A DNA stretch of 64,000 nucleotides from Phascolomyces articulosus (Eukaryota > Mucoromycota > Mucoromycetes > Mucorales > Lichtheimiaceae), in the NCBI GenBank assembly GCA_025677815.1, contig JAIXMP010000010.1, positions 992,001 to 1,056,000 on the forward strand. The letters are read 5' to 3'. The position numbers and the translations under genes are program-made. A model generated the notes under the pieces. The model worked only from the letters and a program-made list of their open reading frames with translations, had not been told where the DNA came from and did not search any database. Of the stretch, positions 11,547-22,620 are shown in pieces. Every line of letters starts with the position of its first letter. The stretch's first letter is position 1.

Positions 11547-13143
11547 ATGACAGCAACACCACCTACACCTACACCTATACCTACTACAAAAACAATTGGA
11601 TTAATATTTAATCCATCAAAAATAAAACAATTACGTCTTGATATTGCAAGCGAATATGCTAGGTAAAAAAAAACATTACAGCAACAACCTTGAACCCAAA
11701 CCCAACCCCTTTTTTATCACTAACGAACGATCTCTCTCTCTCTCTCTCTCTTTTTTTTTTTTTGGCATAAAAAAGACAATGTGGATTAAATTTCGTTTTT
11801 ATTAATCTTGAACGACCTATTGAAGATCATTTGCCATTTGATTTACTTGTTCATAAAATGTCAGATGTTCATGGCAACATGTTGAAAGGAAACAATGACG
11901 CCAAAGTTCAATTTGAACGATTCTTGGTAAATGAATCCTTTTCTATATCAATGTGTCATGTGGGTGTGGTTGGTGGGAGGGGGGGGTTGAAGGTAGGACA
12001 TGGCGTAGTCGTTGTATTCTGACTTATTAGAAAATAACAAATAGAATTTTTGTATCAAGAACCCTCAAATTCGGGTACTGGATCCATGGCAAAATGTTCA
12101 AGTCTTATTGAATCGAAAAGCAACCTATGATTTATGTGTCCATGCATCGGAAACAACACCTGTCAGGGATTTATTTCAAGTTCCCAAAGCAGTGTACCTG
12201 AATACAATTCAAGATGCCAAACACCAAGGCATTTTACTCTTTCCAGTAAGCGAACATAAAACCAAGCACTTTTTCTTTTTTTTTTAAAAAAAAAAATAGA
12301 GCAAGAACTAATAAAAAGTAATATTTAGTCTGTTTGTAAACGACAGAAAGCATGTGGAACAGGGGAATCACATCATATGGTGCTTGTTCAATCCAAAGAA
12401 GCATTACCTCAATTAGAATCCTATTTTCATCCAAATGAACCTGTTGTATTTCAAGAATTTATTCCTCACGATGGTGCTTTAGTCAAAGTCTATGTCGCTG
12501 ATGGACAATTATTTACCTATGTTCGACCTTCATTTAAAAACAATTTTGGTGATTGTGCTTTCTTTGATAGCCAAACTATGCCAAAAGCATTTGATGATCC
12601 TTCTTTAGGAACGACAGAAAAACGACAACCATCGATTGTCAATACAGATATCTCCATTAAAAAGAAATTAGAAGCTTGTATAGATCATGAACGATTACAA
12701 ACTATCGCTCATCATTTACAAAAACAACTCGTAAGTTTAGTTGATTAGTATTGTATACTAGGCGAGATACGTTGTTGGTTCAAATGCAAAGGGGAGAGAG
12801 AGAGAGGGGGGATATATATATGATTTATTCAATAACTGTTTTTATTATAATTAGGGAGTGACCATGTATGGATTTGATGTATTATTAAAATCCGGATCAA
12901 TGGATGCATATTATGTCGTTGATGTAAACTATTTTCCAAGTAAGTCATCTCAAGTAAACGAAATATAAACTTGCATAACTATTTAAATGTTTTGATGTAA
13001 CTTATTTTATTCGAACTTTTCACCTTTTTTAACCTTTAACTTTATTTCTTTTTTTTTTTTTTTTACTCTAATAAGGTTTTAAAGAAGTAAAGGATTTTCA
13101 TATTATATATACAAACATCTTGAATCAACATGTTACTCCATAA
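11547..13143 (+). CDS. inositol-tetrakisphosphate 1-kinase-like (ITPK1, ATP-grasp)
   Basis: Predicted inositol tris/tetrakisphosphate kinase (1,3,4-trisphosphate 5/6-kinase family) of the higher inositol phosphate pathway. Six exons (11547-11662, 11776-11926, 12045-12245, 12329-12730, 12855-12939, 13076-13143) give 340 aa, close to the plant ITPK length. Motifs in order: TIGLIFNPSKIKQL; DHLPFDLLVHKMSD; VLDPWQNVQVLLNRKATY; CGTGESHHMVLV; VVFQEFIPHDGALVKVYV; FTYVRPSFKN; and the ATP-grasp metal site VTMYGFDVLL...YYVVDVNYFPSFKEV. These match the ITPK family block for block. Yeasts lack this family and make IP6 via Ipk2/Ipk1, so a fungal member is informative. The start lies 10 nt after a short GT repeat; an upstream ATG at 11542 is followed at once by a stop. 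Confidence 0.88.
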
Positions 13144-13381
13144 AAAGCACATCACTCACGACATCAGCACAATTACTCCGATATATATTTTAAACAATTG
13201 GTTCCACTTTTGAAAAAACGCCTCTTCTTCCACCCAACTTTTATTTTTATTTTTCTACTTATAATACCAAAACGCACCTCTCTTTCATAATACACTTCTG
13301 TGTGTGCGTTATTCTTTTTTCTATCTTTGACTCTCTCTCTCATTCTTTCATTAAATAATATATCAATCTATTCACCTTACA

Positions 13382-14927
13382 ATGTCACCATCATCCAGTC
13401 TTCATTACATTTCTGCTGAAAAGCAACACCGTCCTACAACCACCGATGCAACTACCTCTAATGTTCATGGTTGGTTAATGGGTGTTCCTCCTCCATTTCC
13501 CGAAAATGACGATAGTGATTATGACGATAATGACAATAATAATAGTAATAATGATAATACCATACCAACTCTCTTTAGGTAATAATAGAGTGTTATACAT
13601 ATATAAATATAAATATAACTTCCCGAAAATAATACATAATAATAAATGAATTATTTTTTTTCCTAATAATGACCTTTTTTTATGGAAATGTGTGATATTT
13701 AGTAAAGTAAAAGGACGACCCCTTTCGATAGCATCTATTAGTTCAGAAGATAGTGTGAATTTGGATGAATTGATTAAAGCCAATTATACTTCGGATATGG
13801 ATGATGAAACAAGTCTTCCAGATTTGGCTGATCTTGACTTGGATGATTCAGATGAAGAGTTTTGGAAAATGGATGAGGTATAAAATATATACATAAAGGA
13901 CGATGGTATCCATATGCAATGATTATTTATTAATCAAGATGGGTTTATCAAAAAAAAAAACGCATGTTTGTATTTGTTTTGCTTTTTTTTTTTAATTTAG
14001 TCATCCATTGCATCCCATAAAGTGACTCCACTGATGAAACCAAAGAATACAACACCTGCTTCCTCGACTATCTCAACCACGAGAATCGTATCACCTATAC
14101 CACCATCATCACTTTCTTCTCGACATCGTTCGGGTAGTTTAAGTAGTGAAAACAGTATGACATCACAATCTACGGTTACTTATAGAGCACCTTTCATGCA
14201 TTCATCTACATCTTCATCCACAGTGACATCTACATCCACGGCAACCTATAATGGTTCAAGTAATAATAGTAAATATCATTATCAACGATCTCAACAACAA
14301 CAACAACAACAAGCATCATCACCCACAACATCCTCTTTATTAACTCGTCCAACACCAGTACAAAGTCGTTCATTCAATACAAATACAAATACAAATAACA
14401 GTAATAACAATAACAATAACAATGAACCAACATCATTACCTGCTCGTTCTGGTTCAAGGATAGGCATGAGTCCTTCAAGATTAGCCAAACGAGCTTCTCA
14501 TATACCAGCACCTTCTAGTTCACGTCTTGCTACACCCACACCACAACGTACTCTTTCTACACGATCGACCAGTAGTAGCGTAAGTAGTGGATTAGCAAGA
14601 TTTAACAGTACAGCGACACGTGGTCATACTACTGGAAGTGAACAACAATCAAGTTTATTTTCGTCACCCACGACACCAAGAACTACAAGTCGTTTAGGGA
14701 ATCGTGCAAGTCATATTCCATCCACAGCTACTTCGCGTGCTCGATCACCACTTTTTGGAAATAATAGTTCGTCGGCTGGTCAGCGTTCCAGTAGTATTTT
14801 TGGATTACAACAACAACAACCCTTTCCTTCTTCCCAATCTCCATCGAGTCATATTATACCACGTTCAACAAAATCAACGACACGAAGTGCAAGTAGAATT
14901 GGTATGGCCAAACGATCAGCATATTAA
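13382..14927 (+). CDS. Ser/Thr-rich basic protein with two SxIP motifs, probable plus-end tracking protein
   Basis: No named family recognised. Three exons (13382-13578, 13703-13877, 14001-14927) give 432 aa. Residues 1-125 contain a Pro-rich patch and two acidic stretches (SDYDDNDNNN; DLADLDLDDSDEEFW). From about 130 onward the protein is disordered, basic and Ser/Thr/Pro rich, with a Q8 and an Asn/Thr run. Two copies of S-H-I-P occur in the same setting: KRASHIPAPSSSRL (S290) and NRASHIPSTATSRA (S361). These satisfy the S-x-I-P EB1-binding consensus with flanking basic residues and prolines. SRIGM also occurs twice (GSRIGMSPSRLAKR and ASRIGMAKRSAY at the C-terminus). Inference: a Mal3/EB1-recruited microtubule plus-end protein. 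Gene reality is supported by clean splice sites and frame; function is a motif-based guess. Confidence 0.75.
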
Positions 14928-15441
14928 TATTAAAAAAAAAAGAGAAAAGGGGAAATTTTGGAACCAACACATATCCCTTTCCTCTTCCAACTTGAAACGC
15001 CCATTTTTTTATAGATATATTGAATTCAATGGGATGATATATATACTACTCTACTCTATATTCATATACAATTCTTTTTTTCATTCCGCTTTGTTTTTGT
15101 TAAGCATGTTTATATATATATATAAATTCTACAATTTTTTTTGTTGATGATTTGTTATTGTTAAAAAAAAAACGCACAGACACGTATACACACATCATTA
15201 CACATAATTATAATTATAATTAATATTTAGTGCAAAAGAATGACATATATACAACAAAAAAATAATAATAATGATCAACCATTTGCATAATAACCAAACC
15301 GAGTATACAAAATCGTTTATTTGTTGACTCTCCCAATTGTTTCTAATAATAATAAAAAAATAAATCAATTAATTTACTCATATACCAAAGCAAGTTGTTT
15401 ATCACATTGATAATTTCTGATTTAATATTTTGCCACTCTTT

Positions 15442-15469
15442 TTTATTTATTTATTTATTTATTTATTTG
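15442..15469. repeat. (TTTA)n microsatellite
   Basis: Perfect tetranucleotide TTTA/TTAT repeat, about seven units, in intergenic DNA. Confidence 0.9.
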
Positions 15470-16188
15470 CCCCCAAAACTGATAACATGGTAAATAAACC
15501 AACCCTGTTTTTTTTTAATTTAACCCTCATATGTCATTGTTGTACCAATGGCCCCAACAATTAAAAAATAGGATAATTCTTCGTGCTTGTTTCTTTTTAT
15601 AATCATCATCATCATCCTATCTATATAAAAAAGATGATGTGATCTATAAATAATATATTGTCATAATGGCAGCAGTACTAGTATATATAAATATATATAT
15701 AATATAGTCCCTTATGTATTTGTACTATATTATAAATGTAAGGATATATACGTAAGGTGTTTAATAGCAGTGACCTTATACTGGGCGTATGTACGTTTTT
15801 TTACTAATTACCTATCTATCTACTTATGACCGTTCCATGGTCATAGATACATGCAGGTGGTCAAAGTATTTTAATAAACCGATCGAAGAAGAGGAGAGGT
15901 AGCATCATCGTTGTTGTTATATACTCTCAGTGATAATATAAAAAAAACCAAGCCATTTTATGTATGCAATCCTTATTTTTTTTAAGGGTAATGATGAGAA
16001 AGAGAAAAAGAGACCCTTATACGTAAAAAAAAAAAAAAAAGAAAAAAGACAGTGCACACACACAATCATACACATATTTTTAAAAAGCAACTTAAATGCC
16101 TCCCCAGGCAAATCCTTATTTTTTTTTCACCACACAAATTCCTTGTTTCCCTGTCTTTGTTCCTTTCTCTCTCTCTCTCTCCCATATC

Positions 16189-16285
16189 CCCTGGAGGAGT
16201 CAAACACGGACCTTTTGAAAGTATGTGTCTTTATAAGAATAAGGGTTCTAGACTTTATGCATATTGGGATAAGACAGAGGAAGTA
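16189..16285 (+). other. possible isolated coding exon
   Basis: After a long CT polypyrimidine tract and an AG, one frame reads GVKHGPFESMCLYKNKGSR followed by LYAYWDKTEE and then a GTAAAA donor-like site. The amino-acid composition (charged, aromatic, Gly/Cys) is unlike the surrounding low-complexity translations. A possible first exon MPPQ ends at a CAG|GC site near 16109. I do not recognise the sequence; it may be a small gene, a fragment or chance. Confidence 0.25.
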
Positions 16286-16340
16286 AAAAAAAAAAAGAGT
16301 TTCTTTTTTTAAGATTTATACAATAGTGTTCATTGTTTCA

Positions 16341-16342
<2 letters not shown>

Positions 16343-16379
<37 letters not shown>
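16343..16379. repeat. (TA)n microsatellite
   Basis: Uninterrupted TA dinucleotide run of about 36 bp in the 3' flank of SEC12. Confidence 0.9.
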
Positions 16380-16383
<4 letters not shown>

Positions 16384-16593
16384 TTGTTGTTGTATGTACT
16401 AGTAAGTAATCGTAGGGGAAAAAATGAAGAGTATCTTGAATACATAAAATGCTATGGTAAAAAAAAAAATGGGGAGTAATAAAGAGTAGGAGAATGGTAG
16501 GTGGTAGGAGAAGGATATTTTTCTTGTTGTTTATAATAAAGAGAAAGAAGGAGGAGGAGAAAAGAAAGAGTCCTAATAGGAATCAAAGGATTA

Positions 16594-18289
16594 TTAAAAC
16601 TTCATCTGTGGAATAATATATGCTAATAGTACTAGTAAGAGCACACATAGAATGGCATAAATCGATGTAGAGATGAAGGATAAGGTCGCTATTTTATGAA
16701 TATATATAAAAGTGAATCATTATCAATATATGTTGGTTTCTATATACATTCGTTCCATCAAAAAACAAATAATTCATTTTACCTGAAAAACTACTTGAAG
16801 ATTTCAAATGATCAGGAAGTACCATAATTCTACATCGTGTATCAGCTCCTGCACTAGCTAAATATTTGCCTGAATGGCTAAATGTTAAACTAGTAATAGC
16901 GAATCCATGAGCATTTTTTACTTGTAAAATAGGCTATTCATATGTTTTGAATATAGTTCGTTAAATTCAAAGGTTAATAAATGTGAACATCTCCCTCAAA
17001 TGAAAGTTATAATATGTTTACCCTCAAAGTATTTGCATCGATTAATCCAACACTTAAATCCGTGGATGCATAAGCCAAAAGATCCCCCAAGGGACTGGCA
17101 CTAAAACTTGTAATACTTTTACGACATACACTGGATGTTTTGACTTGAGAAACTGGGTATCGACGTTGTTTATTCTTTCGTAATTGCCAAGAACAAATGA
17201 AACCATGAGCTCTTGATTTAGGATTGACAACGGCATACAAGGTATCATTTTTAGCAGAATAACGACAGGAACGGAATTCACACTCGGTCTTTTTGTTCAA
17301 TTTAGGACTATCAATGACTTGTTTGATCGCCCCGCCATCTTGTAGAGATAAGATGATCAATGCTTTGGGTGTGGCGACAGCTAAATACTCCTCTTCAGGA
17401 TCGACATCCACATCTTGAACACCATTGAATCGTAAGGGGGGAAAAACTAATGTCAAATCGGGCATTTTCAAAACAGTGACTCTACTATCAGTAAATCCAG
17501 TAACAAGATAATTGCCTGAACGACTAAATCGGGTTACTTTCTATAGTATCATTGCTTAATAACGATAAAAATTATATATGTAATATCACTGATAATGATA
17601 AAATATAAACAAGAGATTTTATTCACCTGGTAATCATCTACATTCCGACTTGTACTTGCAGATGTTTTATTGATAGGTTTGATTGTGCTGTTATCAATTG
17701 AAATGTTTTGATTCATGTATAATAATAATAATAATAAACAAAATATACATTTCATGTATGATTGATTCCTTCTCTTCATCTTTTTTTTTGCCTCCCCCAA
17801 AAAACAAACCTTGATTCAAGTTCAAAAACATGGCACGATTGGTTTTCTCCCCGCTCGATCACGTTAGTTTCATCATTAATACCAGTAGCAAATAAAGGTA
17901 ACTGGATTATATATATATATTATAAATATTATTACAACAAAAAATAAATGTATATTTGTTTATTTATTTACCTTTGGATGGCAAGAAACAGACATTGGAC
18001 AATCTTTTTGATCAGGTATAGGCCATGTTATAGGTGGATCGTCATTAACAGGAAATGCAATCTAGATTTAAAATAGATTTAGTTTATGCAAAACCAAAGG
18101 TGTGGCAACAATTCATATAAAAAAAAAGATGGTGTGATGCCACTTTTTTTTTCTATTCGTTTAGTTTACCAATTTATTTTTTACACCTGTTTTTCCTGTT
18201 CCACCACCACCAACAGCAACAATACGATCGTCATTTGTAAAATCTAAACCATAGACAGGAAAATCAACTTTTTTTATAAATGACTTCAT
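16594..18289 (-). CDS. SEC12: Sec12/PREB-like guanine nucleotide exchange factor for Sar1
   Basis: ER membrane WD40 protein that loads GTP on Sar1 to start COPII budding. Seven minus-strand exons (18170-18289, 17972-18061, 17810-17901, 17627-17687, 17022-17540, 16783-16933, 16594-16688) give 375 aa. The start MKSFIKKVDFPVYGLDF is followed by the Sec12 K-loop type motif VGGGGTGKTGVKN. WD-like blades follow, for example DVDVDPEEEYLAVATPKALI, GFICSWQLRK, ITSFSASPLGDLLAYASTD and ITSLTFSHSGKYLASAGADT. A single C-terminal membrane span (SIYAILCVLLVLLAYIIPQ) ends the protein with a 3-residue tail. The propeller plus C-terminal anchor and the GGGG..KTG-KN loop identify Sec12/PREB. The lumenal tail is very short compared with budding yeast Sec12. 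Confidence 0.88.
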
Positions 18290-19362
18290 TTTATATTAGC
18301 TGAAAAAAAATAAAAAGGTTTTCCAACAGTTGAACACGTATATGACATTAACATAATATATTTTCTCAGCCCGTTGACCTGCATTGTAAGCTGAGTCTGA
18401 CTTTTTTTTTGCCGCATGATGATGGATTGGTTGCGTTGGCCATCCTGTTGTTGATAATAAGGAAAAAGCAGGTTGGACTTGCTGTAATGCCAGTAATAAT
18501 AAATCCCCATGACAACACTTTTTTTCTTTTATATATAAATATAAAAATGCATGCCAAGACATGAGATCTCTCTTTTTTTTTTGGGCGTAAAAATGATATA
18601 TAAAAAAAAGGGGAATTTATGATAATTGGTCATTATTATTAGTACTAGTAGACTATTATATATTACGACTACTACGTTATATATTTAATTTGAATGCAAA
18701 ACAATTATTATTATCATTGTATATAATATAGTAATATATTTTTTGGTATATTTTACAAGGTGTCAGAATGGTATATATAATAATGATGAAGAATGTACTC
18801 TTTTTTTTGGATATAGAAGAGTGGGATGTTTGTTTGTAATATATAAAAAAAAGTGAGGTGATTTTTTGTCGTTGTGGTTGTAATAATAGTAGAAAAAAAA
18901 ATGGGATGATGACGATGATGAAGAAGATAATGAGTATGATGATAATATGAAAAAATGATTTGTATAATATGAAATAATATTAATAATAAATTTGTTCGCC
19001 CTTAATTTTGCCAAGACCTGCTGCTGTTGTTGTTGTTGTTGTTGTTTTTGTTATGTGGTGTATGATGTTATATGTGTAATAAAGAAATATAACGTGAAAA
19101 ATGCACAAAATGCAAATCAAACCATGGCATTTTGGGGAGAGAGAAAGAATATGGGTGAGTATAGTAATAAAAATATAATTTAGTGGGGGGTTGGGTGGGT
19201 ATAATAATAAAAGGGGGTTCTTGCTTGGATCGGATTGGATTGGATTGGTGGTGTGAGTAAATGGAGTTGCAGGAGGTTTTTTTTTTTTGGGAAACAATAT
19301 TTTTTTTCCATAATGGTAAAATTATCCAAGAAGGGGAATCACCAAGAACAAGAGATTTTTTT
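18290..19362. other. intergenic, upstream of SEC12
   Basis: Contains TA and poly-A/T tracts and a GTT-rich run (19020-19047). Three overlapping minus-strand ORFs at 18286-18562 are compositionally random. No gene supported. Confidence 0.5.
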
Positions 19363-19728
19363 TTATCGCATAGCACGCAATGCAATATGAATAGCAATCG
19401 TTTGAATACTTCGTTGTCGATTGTGATTTGTATTCTTCACTAATGCTTGATCATCCATATCTTCTGTATCAATGAAATATAATTGTCCTAATACTGGTCT
19501 AGCTGTATCTTCTTGTGCTGGTGTTCGATCATATTCTGTTGAACTATGTGTATAATAAATGGAGTCGACATTTTGAAATCGTACGGATTTATTGGACTTA
19601 TTGGAATCGGAAGATCGATTGGATGAAGTGGATTTACGTCGTGTAATATTGGTACGAAAGATTCTTCGCCATTGTTTTACAAAAGAAGATGTTTGATGAG
19701 AGTTAGAAGATGTTGATATCATCATCAT
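19363..19728 (-). CDS. small basic protein with a PP1-docking-like motif
   Basis: Intronless 121-aa ORF with normal codon use. The N-terminal half is Ser/Arg/Lys rich (QWRRIFRTNITRRKS). It contains KSVRF, which fits the RVxF-type PP1 docking pattern, followed directly by VDSIYYTHSSTEYDRTP. The C-terminal half has an acidic patch (DTEDMDD) and a basic end (IAIHIALRAMR). I recall the segment V..IYYTHS..EYDR as recurrent in small fungal proteins of unknown role but cannot name a family. A downstream GT/TG microsatellite in the 5' flank (19767-19780) is incidental. Gene reality is likely; function unknown. Confidence 0.65.
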   Translation of the reverse strand: MMMISTSSNSHQTSSFVKQWRRIFRTNITRRKSTSSNRSSDSNKSNKSVRFQNVDSIYYTHSSTEYDRTPAQEDTARPVLGQLYFIDTEDMDDQALVKNTNHNRQRSIQTIAIHIALRAMR

Positions 19729-20857
19729 TTTTTTGTAAAAGAAATTTAGATGGATGTGAAGCTTGTGTGTGTGTGTGTGTTATAAAATGTTTGGAAAGAA
19801 AATGTTAAAAAAAAAGAGGAAAAAGAAAGAATAAAAAAGGGGCCAAAATAAAAGTTTTTTAACTTTTTTCCCACCAAAATAAAAATGTGCGTGCTTTTTT
19901 TTTATATATATGCAAAATGTGGTGTGGTGTTGAAAGGCATCTCCCCCCCTTCTTCCGTTTTGAACCCGAACTTGACCGAAAAGAAAAAGAGAGGAGTGAA
20001 AAAACTTAACTTCTATATTATTTTAGTATGTATATGATGATGATGATGATGATGATATGGTGATTGAGGTAATAGTAGTATATATAACAGCTACTATCTA
20101 CACAATAACACCATTAAACACATTCAATTCATTCAATATTAACTACTGCTAAAATAATAAATCAACTCCTACTTTTTTTTGGATAATAATTCAAATAAAG
20201 GCTATACTCCCTGATGTAAGTGAGACGTTGAGTTGAATGTCTTGGCAAGCACGGAGTTATTTATTTTCATACATTATAATAATGATACTAATACCAATCA
20301 CTAATAATAATGATATATCATAATTGGATATTGGTGGTGGTGGTGGTGATAAATGAATTGCTTAGTGTTATAATATGACACTTCCCCTATGATGATGTTG
20401 ATATCCCATTCTCTTCTCCTCTTATACACTCACACTCTATTTGCAAGACGCTCCTTCCTTCTTCGTTTTTTCTTATATAACTCCTACACTTTCTCCTTCT
20501 CACTTCTTTATCATCTTCACTTTATTCACGTCCCCCAACAAAAGAGCTTTTTTTTTCTTATTCTACATAGTCCCTTTGAAAAAAGAGCACATACATTAGA
20601 TGCGTACAAGCAATTTAAGGGTCCAGGTTGTAATTTATACATGATATCTTTCTTTGATGTCAATCAAGGATTGAGAGAAAAATCCCTTGCATTATCATCA
20701 TCACTACCATCCATTTTATATTATATATTATTATAGTAAGATATGTCATACATACACGATAGCAATCAAAAAGTCGTGCGTATATATGTAACGTGTAGGC
20801 TGTGCGTGCATCGGCACGACACGATATGTACATTGAAGAAAAAAATTCTTTATTTAA
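19729..20857. other. intergenic region
   Basis: Includes a (GAT)n run (20035-20057) and a (GGT)n run (20332-20349). A plus-strand stretch at 20585-20710 reads HTLDAYKQFKGPGCNLYMIS and could be a relic exon, but has no start, splice partner or family match. Otherwise empty. Confidence 0.4.
20035..20057. repeat. (GAT)n microsatellite
   Basis: Seven to eight GAT units in intergenic DNA. Confidence 0.9.
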
Positions 20858-22620
20858 TTAATTATATTGAGGACAATAAGGAATGTCTTCAGCACCTTCT
20901 ACATAATCACATACATTATCTTTAGGTGTATTACTAGAGGGTTCAATATCAATATTTGTCAATGTGATATCAGTACAAGGTGTATTGATGGAGCAATTCA
21001 TGTTGACAATAGGGTTACCCTTATCACTTGCACTTCCATGAATATTATCAAAGACAATGTCACGAATCGTAAGTGATTCGGTATCTGATCCAATACAGTA
21101 ATCCATTTGATTGCCATCACAATAATCTACACAAATGATTATTAATTTTGTTATTGTCGTTACACTAGTTTTTTTTATGAAATCCCAAATAGCAGTAACA
21201 AAAAAAAACAAAAAAACAAAAAAACAAAAAAACAAAAAAACTTACGAGTTGTAATCACAATTGGATTTTCAGCGTTTGTTATTTCGATATTACTAAATGT
21301 AATATTCTCGACTAAACCTTTACCTCCTGCCCATGTTTTGATTCTAAATATATAAATAGATATAGTTTAGTATACCACAAACGTTTGATATATATCAAAA
21401 TCAACTGATCACTTCCTTTAAAAAACAAATAAATGAATTCTTCCATCATCATCATAGTATAATACATGGAGTATCTTATATAAAAATAAGACATGATGCA
21501 CTTTAAATAATCACATCGAATGATTTACCTTGCTCCATTTTGACAATCACGGCATGTAATATCTTGAACTAGAATGTTTTTGACAACGTCAATTTGTCCA
21601 TCTGGAGCATATTGGCCGAGGGAGCCTACCGATAAACCATGCGATCCAGTGCAATCAAGATTTTGAATCACAGTATCGGTGGCATTGTATTTAAAAGAAA
21701 CACAATCATCTTCATTATGAATCACTGAATCCTTGATAAGAATATCACTACTCCTTAATAAATCCCATCCATCCGAATTTCTGGTACGGAACTATATAGT
21801 TATTAATAATTAATTTAATCCTGTAGTTAATTTTTGTACAACAGTAGCATACTGTTGCGTAAATAACTTACAGAAGAGTTAGTGACAGACTTGATATTCA
21901 TATCCGTAAATACAGCATGATGGGTATCTCTGACGAAAATATGCCAGAATGGGGATTGCGTTACCCAAATATCCGAAACATGCAAGTTATTGATCTTATC
22001 AAACGTCATTAACACCGGTCGAGGGTCCTTTGCCTAAATATAGGAGAGAATTCCAAAAAAAAAAAATACATTCTTGGTGTCAGTATTTATATCATGAAAA
22101 ATTGGTAATAGGTGTTGCATAATAATAAATCTATCATAGCGAGAGAATCATTTACCTCGGCATCCCACCAAACTTGGCCCTGACCATTGACATAACCTCC
22201 ACCATCAATGACAATATTATCACCACTAGTAATCCAAAAGGTGCCAGCACTTTGGAAATCCAATAAAAATATATTTTCTTGCCAATAATCAATTGAACTA
22301 TCATCAAATGTGACATTGCCCTGAATTGAAATATGCACATCATTCAATCCACTAATATTCATGGGTTTGGCCACAAAGTAATTCTTGTTCTTGTTAAATA
22401 CGACGCGGGAATGTTGACTACATTTTTTAAATGTCGAGATAATGGCATCTGAAGAGTCTTGTCCATCTTTATGAGGAATCATACAGGTTCTTCTTCCTTT
22501 GTCTCTTTTTGCTTCGGCTGGTACTATTGTCGCTGTCATGACAACGATAACCATCATGATGACAACCAGATGGAATATTCCATACCGACACTGATGATGA
22601 CTCAACAAGATCCAATTCAT
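20858..22620 (-). CDS. secreted polygalacturonase, glycoside hydrolase family 28
   Basis: Hydrolyses the alpha-1,4-galacturonan backbone of pectin, outside the cell. Five minus-strand exons (22156-22620, 21872-22033, 21529-21791, 21246-21343, 20858-21126) give 418 aa. An N-terminal hydrophobic stretch (FHLVVIMMVIVVMTATIVPA) acts as signal peptide. All four GH28 active-site motifs are present: N214-S-D216 (NSDGWD), D237-D238 (EDDC), H260 (GSHGLSVGSLG) and R297-I-K299 (ARIKTW). Ser replacing Thr in the N-T-D motif, and the C-terminal cysteines in MNCSINTPCTD and DVCDY-like context, resemble fungal exopolygalacturonases rather than endo enzymes. Start is the ATG at 22620; the longer frame upstream lacks a second ATG. 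Confidence 0.92.
21199..21241. repeat. A7C minisatellite inside a GH28 intron
   Basis: Five tandem units of C followed by 7-8 A (plus strand) lie next to the 5' splice site of the last intron of the polygalacturonase gene. On the coding strand this makes a TTTTTTTG array beginning right at the donor. Confidence 0.85.

Larger units (their letters stand above)
14928..16593. other. long convergent intergenic region with repeats
   Basis: Lies between two converging genes. Contains a (TTTA)n microsatellite, several TA tracts and a T/A-rich background. One stretch, 16189-16285 plus strand, reads like protein (listed separately). Nothing else convincing; no tRNA or rRNA signature was seen. Confidence 0.45.

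Noticed and set aside
14291..14488. Minus-strand ORF with Leu/Val and Cys runs
   Set aside because: Antisense shadow of the Gln/Asn/Thr codon repeats in the SxIP-protein gene.
21199..21241. Regular repeat array as CRISPR-like
   Set aside because: It is a simple A7C minisatellite without spacers, inside a fungal intron.
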